Shown here in pieces: positions 34,467 to 42,996 of a DNA stretch of 64,000 bases. Where the stretch lies: positions 186,001-250,000 of the forward strand of contig CAMBXL010000001.1 in NCBI GenBank assembly GCA_945871905.1, in the 5' to 3' direction. Each line of letters starts with the position of its first letter. Within the stretch, counting starts at the first letter, position 1. The notes under the pieces were generated by a model. It ran no database searches and was not told where the DNA came from. It saw nothing but the letters and a program-made list of their open reading frames with translations. Source of the stretch: Chitinophaga pinensis (lineage in GTDB: Bacteria; Bacteroidota; Bacteroidia; NS11-12g; UBA955). The translations under genes were made by a program, and so were the position numbers.

Positions 34467-36401
34467 TTATTCAAAACTCGTAATCTTAAATACGGTTCTT
34501 CTGTTTTCTGAACGACCTGCAACGCTATTGTTATCGCTTATAGGTTTGCTGTCTCCGTAGCCAATAGCACTTAGTCTCGTTTGTTCTATTCCTTTTGCAA
34601 TTAAATAGTCTTTTACACTTTTTGCTCTGTTTTGAGACAAGGTCTTATTCTTTAATTTATCCCCTGTATTGTCAGTGTGACCGCCAATCTCAATTTTCAT
34701 GAATGGGAATTTTTTGAGCAATAAAACCAATTTGTCTAACTCTAATTTTGACTCGTCTTTAATCTCAAATTTATCCGTGTCAAAAAACACATTGGCCAAC
34801 TTAACTTCAATGTCTTTTGCAGGTTTTTTCAAAGGAACTTCAATATTGTATGGTTCTAAGTTTTTGGTCTCTTTTAATGAGAAATTATCTGTGTAAAACA
34901 AGTAATTGGTTTGGTCCACATTCAACATGTAGTTTTTGTTGTTTTTTAAGATTACCAAAAACTCTCCTGTGTTTTTATTGCTGATAATTGAATTAACAAG
35001 TAATCCCGTTTCTAAGTCAAATAATTCAACTTTTGCGCCAATTTTTTCTTTTGTAATAGCATCATAAACAATGCCTTTTACAAAATTGACAGGTTCCGGT
35101 TTCATGCCATCGTGTATCTCGAATTTATAAATATCTAATCCTCCTAATCCGCCCGGTCTATTTGAACTCATGTAGCCGTAACGACCCAAACGGTCAACAA
35201 TAAGTCCGATTTCTTCACCACCAGAGTTAATTGGATAACCAATGTTTTGAGCTTCGTTAAATCTTCCGTTTTCGTCTTTTTTACTCATGAATATGTCTTT
35301 ATTGCCCATACCTGGATGTCCGTCTGAACTGAAATATAAAGTTTGATTGTCAAATGCTATGTAAGGTGATTGTTCTTCTCCAGATGTATTGATACTGCTG
35401 CCCAAATTGATGGGTGGTTGAAATCTACCGTCTTTAAATGTTGAAGCATAAATGTCGCTTCCGCCGTATCCTCCGGCTCTGTTACTTGCAAAGTATATGG
35501 TCATTCCATCGGGACTAATACTAGGTTGCGATTCCCAATCGGGTGTGTTAATAGGGGCGTCTAAGTTGGTAGGTGTGCCCCATTTACCATCATTGTATTT
35601 GGCGTAATATAAGTCGCAACTCCCTTTTCCCATATCCATTCCCATAGGATCTTTTCTGTCACATGCCGTAAAAAAGATAAACTTACCATCTGCTGTTACA
35701 GAAATAGTTCCTTCATTGTTATAGGTATTAACTGGTGGTGGCAATGGCATGGATGACTGATAAGTGCTGTCGTTAATAGCTTTGGAAAGATAAAAGTCTT
35801 CATGAGGGATTTTTCCGCTTGTTACCAATCGGGTGTAGTAAAAATTTAAACCATCAATAGTGCTTCCTGGGAAATATTCGTTTTCATAACTGTTTACACT
35901 AGGCCCCATGTTGATAGGGTTAAAAGGAACTTTATTCTGAACTAATAATTCGCATTTTTTTAAATTGGCGATTTCTTTGTTGACCGCTGCAATTCTTCTT
36001 GGGTCTAGTTTTTTTGGACTTTTTAAGTATTTCTCGAACATTTCCTTTGATTCAGCATAGTTCATGTTGTTTTTATAAGCATGCCCCAATCGGAAATAAT
36101 GGTAATAATTTTCAGGTTCTATGTCTATTAACTTTTTGCAAGCATAAATAGATTGTAATTGATCCCCTTTTTTCATCTCAAATTCAGCCTTGTATTCCCA
36201 AGCAATAATATAAGTGCTGTCTTTTTTAAGGGCTTTGTTTATCACTTCTACTGCTTTTACATAATCTTCTTCTTTATACAATCTGTAAGCCTCTTCTGAT
36301 ATTTTGGCAGCAGGACTCTCTTTTTTTTCTTTTTGCGCCACCGCACATGCGCTTATGAAAAATAAAGTGATTAGGGTTAATGATAGTTTGATTTGATTCA
36401 T
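34467..36401 (-). CDS. PorE-like OmpA-family lipoprotein with TPR, PD40 propeller and CRD domains
   Basis: This 644-residue protein has a signal region with a possible lipobox ('FFISAC', cysteine 19). Domains in order: TPR-like helices (about 30-140), PD40/WD40-like propeller blades (about 190-440, with repeats such as 'ISPDGMTIYFASNRAGG' and 'GYMSSNRPGGLGG'), a carboxypeptidase regulatory-like domain (about 445-520) and an OmpA peptidoglycan-binding domain (about 530-640, 'IEIGGHTDNTGD'). This order is the one described for PorE, a T9SS envelope component that binds peptidoglycan. Bacteroidota have several paralogues with this layout, so orthology is uncertain. It is the only transcript between purB and the metallophosphoesterase gene. 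Confidence 0.75.
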   Translation of the reverse strand: MNQIKLSLTLITLFFISACAVAQKEKKESPAAKISEEAYRLYKEEDYVKAVEVINKALKKDSTYIIAWEYKAEFEMKKGDQLQSIYACKKLIDIEPENYYHYFRLGHAYKNNMNYAESKEMFEKYLKSPKKLDPRRIAAVNKEIANLKKCELLVQNKVPFNPINMGPSVNSYENEYFPGSTIDGLNFYYTRLVTSGKIPHEDFYLSKAINDSTYQSSMPLPPPVNTYNNEGTISVTADGKFIFFTACDRKDPMGMDMGKGSCDLYYAKYNDGKWGTPTNLDAPINTPDWESQPSISPDGMTIYFASNRAGGYGGSDIYASTFKDGRFQPPINLGSSINTSGEEQSPYIAFDNQTLYFSSDGHPGMGNKDIFMSKKDENGRFNEAQNIGYPINSGGEEIGLIVDRLGRYGYMSSNRPGGLGGLDIYKFEIHDGMKPEPVNFVKGIVYDAITKEKIGAKVELFDLETGLLVNSIISNKNTGEFLVILKNNKNYMLNVDQTNYLFYTDNFSLKETKNLEPYNIEVPLKKPAKDIEVKLANVFFDTDKFEIKDESKLELDKLVLLLKKFPFMKIEIGGHTDNTGDKLKNKTLSQNRAKSVKDYLIAKGIEQTRLSAIGYGDSKPISDNNSVAGRSENRRTVFKITSFE

Positions 36402-36433
36402 TGATTACTTTTTTAAACTTAATTTTTGTGTTT

Positions 36434-36958
36434 TTATTGTTCAGGCAAAATTCCTGCCGTTCTTTTTCCTAATTCTATTACAGCTACATTTTGTAGCTTG
36501 CCCTCATGGATTTCGAATTTTATCATGGTTCGCATAATGTGAAACCCATGCCTGCCTGCCGCTCCAGGATTAATGTGCAACAAGTTGTTAACCTTCGGAT
36601 CGCGCATTACTTTTAAGATGTGACTGTGTCCGCATATAAACAAATCAGGCGGATATTTAATGAGTTGAGCCTTTATTTTGGGGTTGTACTTGCCTGGATA
36701 GCCGCCAATATGAGTCATCCATACTTTGATGCCTTCGCATGTAAACTGCTGGTGTAAAGGATATATTGCTCGTAATTCGTGACCATCTACATTGCCCCAA
36801 ACACCTCTAATCGTTTTGCCGGTTTTCTCCATGATGTCACTTAAATCCTTGTTGGTCCAATCGCCTGCATGCCAAATTTCATCTGCTTGGTCAAAGTGTT
36901 TAATGATATCTGGCTCTATACATCCATGCGTGTCACTTAGTAATAATATCCTTTTCAC
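36434..36958 (-). CDS. YfcE/MJ0936-type metallophosphoesterase
   Basis: This small calcineurin-like phosphoesterase (174 residues from a GTG at 36958, 'MKRILLLSDTHG') shows all family metal motifs: 'SDTHG', 'HAGDW', 'GNVDG', 'THIGG', 'GHSHI' and 'NPGAAGRHG'. Members hydrolyse phosphodiesters with Mn or Ni ions; the natural substrate is generally unknown. The frame continues upstream to a TTG at 36967, but that would overlap the candidate -7 element, so the GTG is preferred. It is divergent from the rhomboid gene, with only 36 bases between the starts. Confidence 0.87.
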   Translation of the reverse strand: MKRILLLSDTHGCIEPDIIKHFDQADEIWHAGDWTNKDLSDIMEKTGKTIRGVWGNVDGHELRAIYPLHQQFTCEGIKVWMTHIGGYPGKYNPKIKAQLIKYPPDLFICGHSHILKVMRDPKVNNLLHINPGAAGRHGFHIMRTMIKFEIHEGKLQNVAVIELGKRTAGILPEQ

Positions 36959-36964
36959 TTCTCG

Positions 36965-36983
36965 CAAATTAATGCTTATTTTG
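36965..36983. promoter_or_regulatory. Back-to-back -7 elements of a divergent gene pair
   Basis: On the minus strand 36972-36965 reads TTAATTTG; on the plus strand 36976-36983 reads TTATTTTG. Each matches 7 of 8 positions of TAnnTTTG. They lie 6 and 11 bases from the start codons at 36958 and 36995, so each promoter's -33 region would fall inside the other gene. Confidence 0.35.
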
Positions 36984-36994
36984 CCACATAAAAA

Positions 36995-37585
36995 ATGATA
37001 ATTTTAATAATCTCAGTCACTGTATTAATCTCCTACCTCGCTTTTAATAATCCTGCTCTTTTCGAAAAATTAACGTTCTATCCCTATAAAATCAATCACA
37101 ATAAGGAATGGATAAGATGGGTAGGGCATGGGTTTATTCATGCCGATTATATGCACCTTATCGTAAATATGCTTACGCTTTACTTTTTTATGGATGCCTT
37201 GTCGGTTATTTTTGAACACATAGCTGGTTCATATTACATCGTTTATGGCGTGCTTTTTTACTTGTCGGCTATAGTGTGTAGTATCGTGTTTGCTTACTTT
37301 AAACACAAAGAGGATTGGAATTACAGAGCAGTAGGAGCCTCTGGTGCCGTTAGTGCTTTCTTGTTTAGTTTTATTGTTTTTGCACCCACTGAATCTATCT
37401 ATTTATACTTCGCTATCAAAATGCCGGCATGGTTGTTTGGTGTTTTGTATTTAGCGTATGAATACTACATGGGCAAAAAACAAAATGACTCCATTGGCCA
37501 TGATGCGCATTTTTTTGGAGCGGTTTATGGCGTTATTTTTACCATTATATCCTATCCCGATTTACTTTTTAGATGGTTTAACTAA
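36995..37585 (+). CDS. Rhomboid family intramembrane serine protease
   Basis: This 196-residue protein has about six transmembrane helices. The conserved rhomboid features are 'HGFIHADYMHLIVNM' (the loop-to-TM2 motif with HxxxN), the catalytic serine S116 in 'GASGAVSA' and the catalytic histidine H172 in 'HFFGAVYG'. It would cleave transmembrane substrates in the inner membrane. It has no extra cytoplasmic domain and is at the short end for bacterial rhomboids. Its last 4 bases overlap the end of the convergent msrA gene. Confidence 0.9.
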   Translation: MIILIISVTVLISYLAFNNPALFEKLTFYPYKINHNKEWIRWVGHGFIHADYMHLIVNMLTLYFFMDALSVIFEHIAGSYYIVYGVLFYLSAIVCSIVFAYFKHKEDWNYRAVGASGAVSAFLFSFIVFAPTESIYLYFAIKMPAWLFGVLYLAYEYYMGKKQNDSIGHDAHFFGAVYGVIFTIISYPDLLFRWFN

Positions 37586-38232
37586 TCTTTTAGTAAATGT
37601 GAAAATGATTTTCTAAGTTTGGAAACCTTAGGGTCAATTACTGCTGTGCAATAGCTGTTTCTCTCGCGGTTTAAATTGTAATAATTTTGGTGGTAATCTT
37701 CGGCTATGTAAAAAGTGCTCAATGGTTCTAATTGTGTTACTATAGGTTCCTCAAATACTTGGTCTGCTTCCAATTTTTTGATGTAGGCTTCTGCTATTGT
37801 TTTTTGAGTATCGTTGTGATAAAATATAGCAGAACGGTATTGTGTGCCTATGTCACCTCCCTGACGGTTCAATGTGCAAGGATTGTGTAATGTAAAAAAC
37901 ACAGTTAACAATGTTTGGTAATCAATAATAGTTGGATTGTAATAAATTTGAACAGCCTCGGCATGTCCAGTGTTGCCATTACAAACCGCTTCGTAACTTG
38001 GGTTCTCAACGTGTCCGCCAATGTATCCACTCATAGCGGTGTCAACGCCCTTAAGTCGAGCCATTGTGGTTTCTATACACCAAAAACAGCCGCCTGCAAG
38101 TGTCGCAATTTCTAATTCTTTGTTGTTTTTTATTTGTTCTGGTATCATGGTTTGTGTTGGTGTTTGTTGCTTGCATTGAACAAAAAATGAGGAAATCACA
38201 AGTAGCAATATGGAAACTTTTTTTGTATTCAA
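37582..38232 (-). CDS. msrA: Peptide-methionine (S)-S-oxide reductase, lipoprotein form
   Basis: The 216-residue product carries a lipoprotein signal with cysteine 20 in 'SFFVQC', placing it in the periplasm or on the outer membrane, unlike the cytoplasmic MsrA of many bacteria. The active-site block 'GGCFWCIE' holds the catalytic cysteine C49, and 'GYIGGHVENPSYEAVCNGNTGHAEAVQI' is the typical continuation. It reduces methionine-S-sulfoxide in oxidised envelope proteins. The start is a TTG at 38232; no ATG precedes the signal peptide in frame. The reductant partner is not encoded nearby. Confidence 0.93.
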   Translation of the reverse strand: MNTKKVSILLLVISSFFVQCKQQTPTQTMIPEQIKNNKELEIATLAGGCFWCIETTMARLKGVDTAMSGYIGGHVENPSYEAVCNGNTGHAEAVQIYYNPTIIDYQTLLTVFFTLHNPCTLNRQGGDIGTQYRSAIFYHNDTQKTIAEAYIKKLEADQVFEEPIVTQLEPLSTFYIAEDYHQNYYNLNRERNSYCTAVIDPKVSKLRKSFSHLLKD

Positions 38233-38249
38233 TGTGGTTATTTTTTCAG

Positions 38250-38257
38250 CAAATTTA
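38250..38257 (-). promoter_or_regulatory. Putative -7 element of msrA
   Basis: The minus strand reads TAAATTTG, a perfect TAnnTTTG, ending 17 bases before the TTG start at 38232. No convincing -33 element is seen. Confidence 0.35.
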
Positions 38258-38340
38258 TAGTTAATTTTGTCAATTGTTGACCTTATTAACTAAACAAATT
38301 TTTTAAAGATTGGTTTTTAGGGTTTCAATTTTAAATTATT

Positions 38341-39003
38341 ATGTCGTCACACCACATTGTTCGCGAAGGTCAAGAACCCGCTCTTATAATTGCAAATGGA
38401 TTGCCATGTTCTAATGAATTGCTTTCACAATTATTGGAATGGAGCCCGCACATTGTAGTGTTAGATGGAGCCCTCAATAAAGTGTTGGACTTGGGCGTTA
38501 AATTCGACGTTGTGCTTGGTGATTTCGACCATCAATCAATCCAAGAAGTTCAGTCTGTATTGCCACCTCATTCTCGTTTGATACATCTCCCCGACCAAAA
38601 TAAAACTGATCTTGAAAAAGGAATTGAATACTTAATGAAGGAAGGTTATTCCGCCGTAAATATTGTGTGGGCAACCGGAAAAAGAAGCGACCATTTTATT
38701 AATAATATTGCCATTTTAGCCCGCTATCAAAATGAGATTACAATGACCATGTTGGACGATTATTCTAAAATTTACCCTATTTTTTCTGGGTTTAAGAAGT
38801 TTTATGCAGCCAATTCTAACATCTCGCTAATTCCACTCAATAAAGTAGAAGGATTGGTCACTAGCAATTTAGTTTGGAATTGTAACAACCTAACGATTGA
38901 ATTTCCTCACCAAACCAGTAGTAGTAATAAAGTACTCAATGATGGAGTGGTTTCTGTGGAATATCATTCAGGCCTACTCCTAATGATGGAGTGTTTGGAT
39001 TAG
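38341..39003 (+). CDS. Thiamine pyrophosphokinase
   Basis: This 220-residue protein shows the two thiamine pyrophosphokinase motifs: 'VLDGALNKVLDLGVKFDVVLGDFD' region near residue 40-62 and 'LPDQNKTDLEKGIEYL' near 80-96. 'WATGKRSDHFINNIAIL' supplies the usual GGRxDH-like segment. It transfers pyrophosphate from ATP to thiamine to make the cofactor TPP. The C-terminal beta-sandwich ('NKVLNDGVVSVEYHSG') is intact. It lies 121 bases upstream of the cyanophycin synthetase gene; no functional link is apparent. Confidence 0.9.
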   Translation: MSSHHIVREGQEPALIIANGLPCSNELLSQLLEWSPHIVVLDGALNKVLDLGVKFDVVLGDFDHQSIQEVQSVLPPHSRLIHLPDQNKTDLEKGIEYLMKEGYSAVNIVWATGKRSDHFINNIAILARYQNEITMTMLDDYSKIYPIFSGFKKFYAANSNISLIPLNKVEGLVTSNLVWNCNNLTIEFPHQTSSSNKVLNDGVVSVEYHSGLLLMMECLD

Positions 39004-39124
39004 TTGATTGGTTATACCAATTATACTTATTGATACTTTTTTTCTTATAATTATCGCATTTTAATTCTTGTTTTTATCGAATTTCTTTGTTTTCTTGCAC
39101 AATGTATAAGCAGTATTCCAAACA

Positions 39125-41770
39125 ATGAAAATCATAGATATTAAAATAATGAATGGCCCCAATTATTGGAGCATAAGACGTCATAAGCTAATTGTAATGC
39201 GTCTTGACTTAGAGGAAATGGAAGAAATGCCCTCAAATTTAATAGATGGATTTTCGGAAAGATTAAAACTGATGTTTCCTACTATGTATGCTCACAGATG
39301 CAGTCCAGGTGTTCCAGGTGGTTTTTTTAAAAGGGTTGAAGATGGTACATGGATGGGGCATATCATTGAACATATAGCACTAGAAATTCAAACTTTAGCA
39401 GGTATGAATTGTGGTTTTGGAAGAACCAGACAAACCTCGGCACATGGGGTTTATAATGTGGTGTTTAATTATTGGGAAGCAAAAGCAGGTGTTTATGCCG
39501 CCAAAGTTGCTGTTAATATTTGTCAATCTCTGATAGACAATACCCCATACCAGCTCGATGAGGATATACAAAGATTAAGAGAACTAAGAGAGGAAGAAAG
39601 GTTAGGCCCAAGCACAGGAAGTGTTGTGGAAGAAGCCGTAAAAAGAAACATTCCTTTTATTAGATTAAATGGTCGTTCCCTTGTACAGTTAGGGTATGGA
39701 ATTAACCAAAGAAGAATTCAAGCCACTGTTGCAAGTACCACTAGTAGTATAGCGGTGGAAATAGCCTGTGACAAGGAGGATACTAAATTGCTTTTGGAAA
39801 ATGCTCAAATTTCTGTTCCCAAAGGTAAAATATGTACCAATGATGAAGAACTTGAATTGGCAGCCTCCAGGATAGGATATCCGTTGGTAACAAAACCAAT
39901 TAACGGAAACCACGGTAAAGGGATTACCACTAATATTACCAATTGGGATGATTTAAAAATTGGTTTTGAAGCAGCTAAACAGTACTCAAGAAATATTATT
40001 GTTGAAAAATACATTACTGGTTACGATTTTAGAATTTTAGTAATCAATTATAAGTTTGTAGCTGCTGCCAAAAGAACTCCTGCTTCTGTTACTGGTGACG
40101 GTAAACATACTATCCAAGAACTTATAGATACAGTGAACGCTGACCCAAGAAGAGGGTATGGACACGAAAAAGTTCTAACAGCCATAAGAGTGGATCGCTT
40201 TACGGAGCAAATTTTGGAAGAAAAAGGATATACTCTCGATACAGTTTTGGTAAAAGGGTATGAACTATTACTCAAACCAACCGCCAATATTAGTACCGGA
40301 GGAACCGCCGAAGATATTACCGACCATGTTCACCCAAGCAATGTTTTTATGTGTGAACGTATAGCCCGAATTATAGGGTTAGATATCTGTGGTATTGATA
40401 TAATGGCTCCCGATTTAAGTGTGCCGATTTCGGAAAATGGAGGTGCAATTTTGGAGGTAAATGCTGCCCCTGGTTTTAGAATGCACCTTGAACCAACGGA
40501 CGGTTTGCCAAGAAATGTAGCTGAGCCTGTTATTGATATGCTCTACCCTCCAGGAACTTCTGCCCGAATTCCTATTATCGCTATTTCAGGAACAAATGGC
40601 AAAACTACAACAACCCGTTTGATGGCACATGTGTGTAAACAAGCTGGGCATAAGGTTGGATTTACAACTACCGATGGGGTTTATATCCAAAATGAAATGA
40701 TGATGAAAGGCGATTGTACAGGTCCTATTTCTGCCGAATTTGTGTTGAAAGACCCTACAGTAGATTTTGCAGTTCTTGAGTGCGCTAGAGGAGGGATTCT
40801 TAAAGCTGGCTTAGGTTTTCACCACTGTGACATCGGTATCATCACAAATATCGCTGCCGACCACCTTGGCTTACAAGGAATAGATACCCTCGAGCAATTA
40901 GCGAAGGTAAAAGGCGTGGTTGCCGAAAGTGTGTTCCCCGATGGTTATACGATATTGAATGCCGACGATAATTTGGTGTATGAAATGCGTAAAAATATTG
41001 TTAGTAAATTAGCACTGTTTAGTATGGATGAAAGCAACCCAAGAATCATTGAACATTGTAAAAATGGAGGTTTTGCTGCAATCTATGAAAATGGATATAT
41101 TTCTATTTTTAAAGGAACTTGGAAAATAAGAGTTGAACGTGTCGTAAATATACCTGTGACATTTGGTGGTAAAGCCGACTTTAATATTGCCAATTGTTTG
41201 CCTGTGGTATTAGCCGCATTTTTAAGAAATTTTAAAATGGAAGACATCAAATCGGCACTTCAAACATTTATTCCATCTCCTGCACAAACACCCGGTAGAA
41301 TGAACCTGTTTACTTTCAATCATTTTTCGGTAATGGTGGATTATGCTCACAATGCCGCAGGTCTTAATGCTATCGGCGGTTTTTTAAGTAAAATAGATGC
41401 GAATAAGAAAATTGGTATTATAGCCGGTGTTGGTGACAGAAGAGACGAAGATACTATTTCTTTGGGCGAAACTGCTGCCAAAATATTTGATGAAATTGTC
41501 ATTAGGCAAGACCGTAACTTAAGAGGTAAAACAGATTCTGAAATCATTGAACTAATGGTAAAAGGAATTAAAAATGTTGACCCTGATAAAAAAGTGACCA
41601 TTATCCCGCTCGAAAAAGAAGCTATTTCTTTCGTTATTGAAAACGCCAAAAGAAATGACTATATCGTTATCTGTAGTGACGTAATACCTGATGCGCTCCA
41701 TCAAATTATGGAACTTAAAGCCCAAGAGGATGAAAAAAACAATGGAATTGTCTACCAATCTGAATCATGA
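39125..41770 (+). CDS. cphA: Cyanophycin synthetase (CphA1-type)
   Basis: The 881-residue length matches primer-dependent CphA1 enzymes (about 870-900), not the shorter CphA2. The N-terminal domain (about 1-160) contains 'GHIIEHIALEIQTLAG'; an ATP-grasp domain (about 210-475, 'KPINGNHGKGITTNI', 'EVNAAPGFRMH') adds aspartate to the backbone; a Mur-ligase domain follows with its P-loop at residues 489-495 ('GTNGKTT') and adds arginine to the side chain. The product is the nitrogen store cyanophycin. No cyanophycinase or isoaspartyl dipeptidase lies within this window. Its stop overlaps the start of the next gene by 4 bases (ATGA), so it is translationally coupled to two membrane glycosyltransferase-like genes. 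Confidence 0.95.
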   Translation: MKIIDIKIMNGPNYWSIRRHKLIVMRLDLEEMEEMPSNLIDGFSERLKLMFPTMYAHRCSPGVPGGFFKRVEDGTWMGHIIEHIALEIQTLAGMNCGFGRTRQTSAHGVYNVVFNYWEAKAGVYAAKVAVNICQSLIDNTPYQLDEDIQRLRELREEERLGPSTGSVVEEAVKRNIPFIRLNGRSLVQLGYGINQRRIQATVASTTSSIAVEIACDKEDTKLLLENAQISVPKGKICTNDEELELAASRIGYPLVTKPINGNHGKGITTNITNWDDLKIGFEAAKQYSRNIIVEKYITGYDFRILVINYKFVAAAKRTPASVTGDGKHTIQELIDTVNADPRRGYGHEKVLTAIRVDRFTEQILEEKGYTLDTVLVKGYELLLKPTANISTGGTAEDITDHVHPSNVFMCERIARIIGLDICGIDIMAPDLSVPISENGGAILEVNAAPGFRMHLEPTDGLPRNVAEPVIDMLYPPGTSARIPIIAISGTNGKTTTTRLMAHVCKQAGHKVGFTTTDGVYIQNEMMMKGDCTGPISAEFVLKDPTVDFAVLECARGGILKAGLGFHHCDIGIITNIAADHLGLQGIDTLEQLAKVKGVVAESVFPDGYTILNADDNLVYEMRKNIVSKLALFSMDESNPRIIEHCKNGGFAAIYENGYISIFKGTWKIRVERVVNIPVTFGGKADFNIANCLPVVLAAFLRNFKMEDIKSALQTFIPSPAQTPGRMNLFTFNHFSVMVDYAHNAAGLNAIGGFLSKIDANKKIGIIAGVGDRRDEDTISLGETAAKIFDEIVIRQDRNLRGKTDSEIIELMVKGIKNVDPDKKVTIIPLEKEAISFVIENAKRNDYIVICSDVIPDALHQIMELKAQEDEKNNGIVYQSES

Positions 41771-42996
41771 TTCAAGCGAAAGCGTACTGGAAAAATAATA
41801 ACTTCTTAATTGTTTTCGCTTTCTTTAGCTTCTTGTTTTTGGCTTCTTTGATAGATGACAAAGCAATGGGTTACGACGTTTCTCTGTTCGTGAAATGGGC
41901 GCAAGCAATAAAAATGAAAGGTATTTCACTGATTTATCAGCCCGAAAATACTGTTGATTATCTCCCCGGTTTTTTATATGTTCTTCAAATTTATACGTGG
42001 TTTGTAAACGATATTAATGCCATTCCTCAAACGATTCACTTTGTCAAATTAGTCCCTCTGTTTTTTGAAATACTTGCGGTTTTGTTAATGTGCAGTTTCT
42101 TTAAAACAAAAATTCAACAAACATTTTACTTCTGCCTAGGAGCACTTAATGTTGCCTACTTTTATAATACTATGGCATGGTTTCAAATTGACGGTTGGGT
42201 GGCTAGTATGATGTTTTTTTCTGTGTTTGCAGCCCTTAATAATCGTCTTTTTGGGTCCTTGGTTTTGTTTGTACTTGCCGTTAACATAAAATTTCAAGCT
42301 ATTATTGTTTTGCCCGTTCTTGGGTTGTATTGGTTAAGTCAAATAAAAACATTCAAACAACTACTGTCTGCAATCATGATTGTTGTGATTTCTGAACTGC
42401 TCATTTTATCTCCTTTTTTAGCAAATGGTTCTGCCTCGGTCGTTTTTCAAAATGTGTTTAATACTTATAATCTTTTCCCTTTTGTGAGTCTAAATGCCCG
42501 TAATTTTTGGATGCTTATTGTCGAAAATCCTAGGTTCTTGGATGATAGTAATCTATTGGGATTTTTACCCTACAAAACATGGGGATTGATTCTGTTTTCT
42601 GTAAGTAGTTTATTTGTCATTATCCCACTGGTAATGGTCTTGTTTAAACAAGGGATTAAAGATAAAGCCAAATCTCAAATGCTTGTTCTATCGAGTTTGT
42701 TGGCTTGTTTTTACTTTTTTTATTTTAATACTCAAATGCACGAAAGATACATTCATTATGCCTTCCCATTTGTGATGTATTATTCCTTTAGATATAAAAC
42801 ACTAGGCCTATACCTTGTATTCTCAATTGCTAGTTTTTTGAATCTTGAATCGTTATTGTTTAATCTTAATTATTGGGATGCCAATAGTATTTTGATGTCT
42901 CATCGCTTTATAACCATCTTGTTTACCATAGCGGTGGTGTTATTTAATATAAAATGGGTTCAATTGGTAAAATCTACACTTACTAATAAAACGTGA
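41767..42996 (+). CDS. Polytopic GT-C-like glycosyltransferase/mannosyltransferase family protein
   Basis: This 409-residue protein has about 10 transmembrane helices. The first loop carries 'DKAMGYDVSLFVKWAQAI', with an acidic residue where GT-C enzymes have their catalytic aspartate, and 'YLPGFLYVLQIYTW' fits the same class of lipid-linked-sugar transferases. It would use a polyprenyl-phosphate sugar on the periplasmic face. It overlaps cphA by 4 bases upstream and the GT39-like gene by 4 bases downstream. The family assignment is by general pattern only; substrate unknown. Confidence 0.65.
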   Translation: MIQAKAYWKNNNFLIVFAFFSFLFLASLIDDKAMGYDVSLFVKWAQAIKMKGISLIYQPENTVDYLPGFLYVLQIYTWFVNDINAIPQTIHFVKLVPLFFEILAVLLMCSFFKTKIQQTFYFCLGALNVAYFYNTMAWFQIDGWVASMMFFSVFAALNNRLFGSLVLFVLAVNIKFQAIIVLPVLGLYWLSQIKTFKQLLSAIMIVVISELLILSPFLANGSASVVFQNVFNTYNLFPFVSLNARNFWMLIVENPRFLDDSNLLGFLPYKTWGLILFSVSSLFVIIPLVMVLFKQGIKDKAKSQMLVLSSLLACFYFFYFNTQMHERYIHYAFPFVMYYSFRYKTLGLYLVFSIASFLNLESLLFNLNYWDANSILMSHRFITILFTIAVVLFNIKWVQLVKSTLTNKT

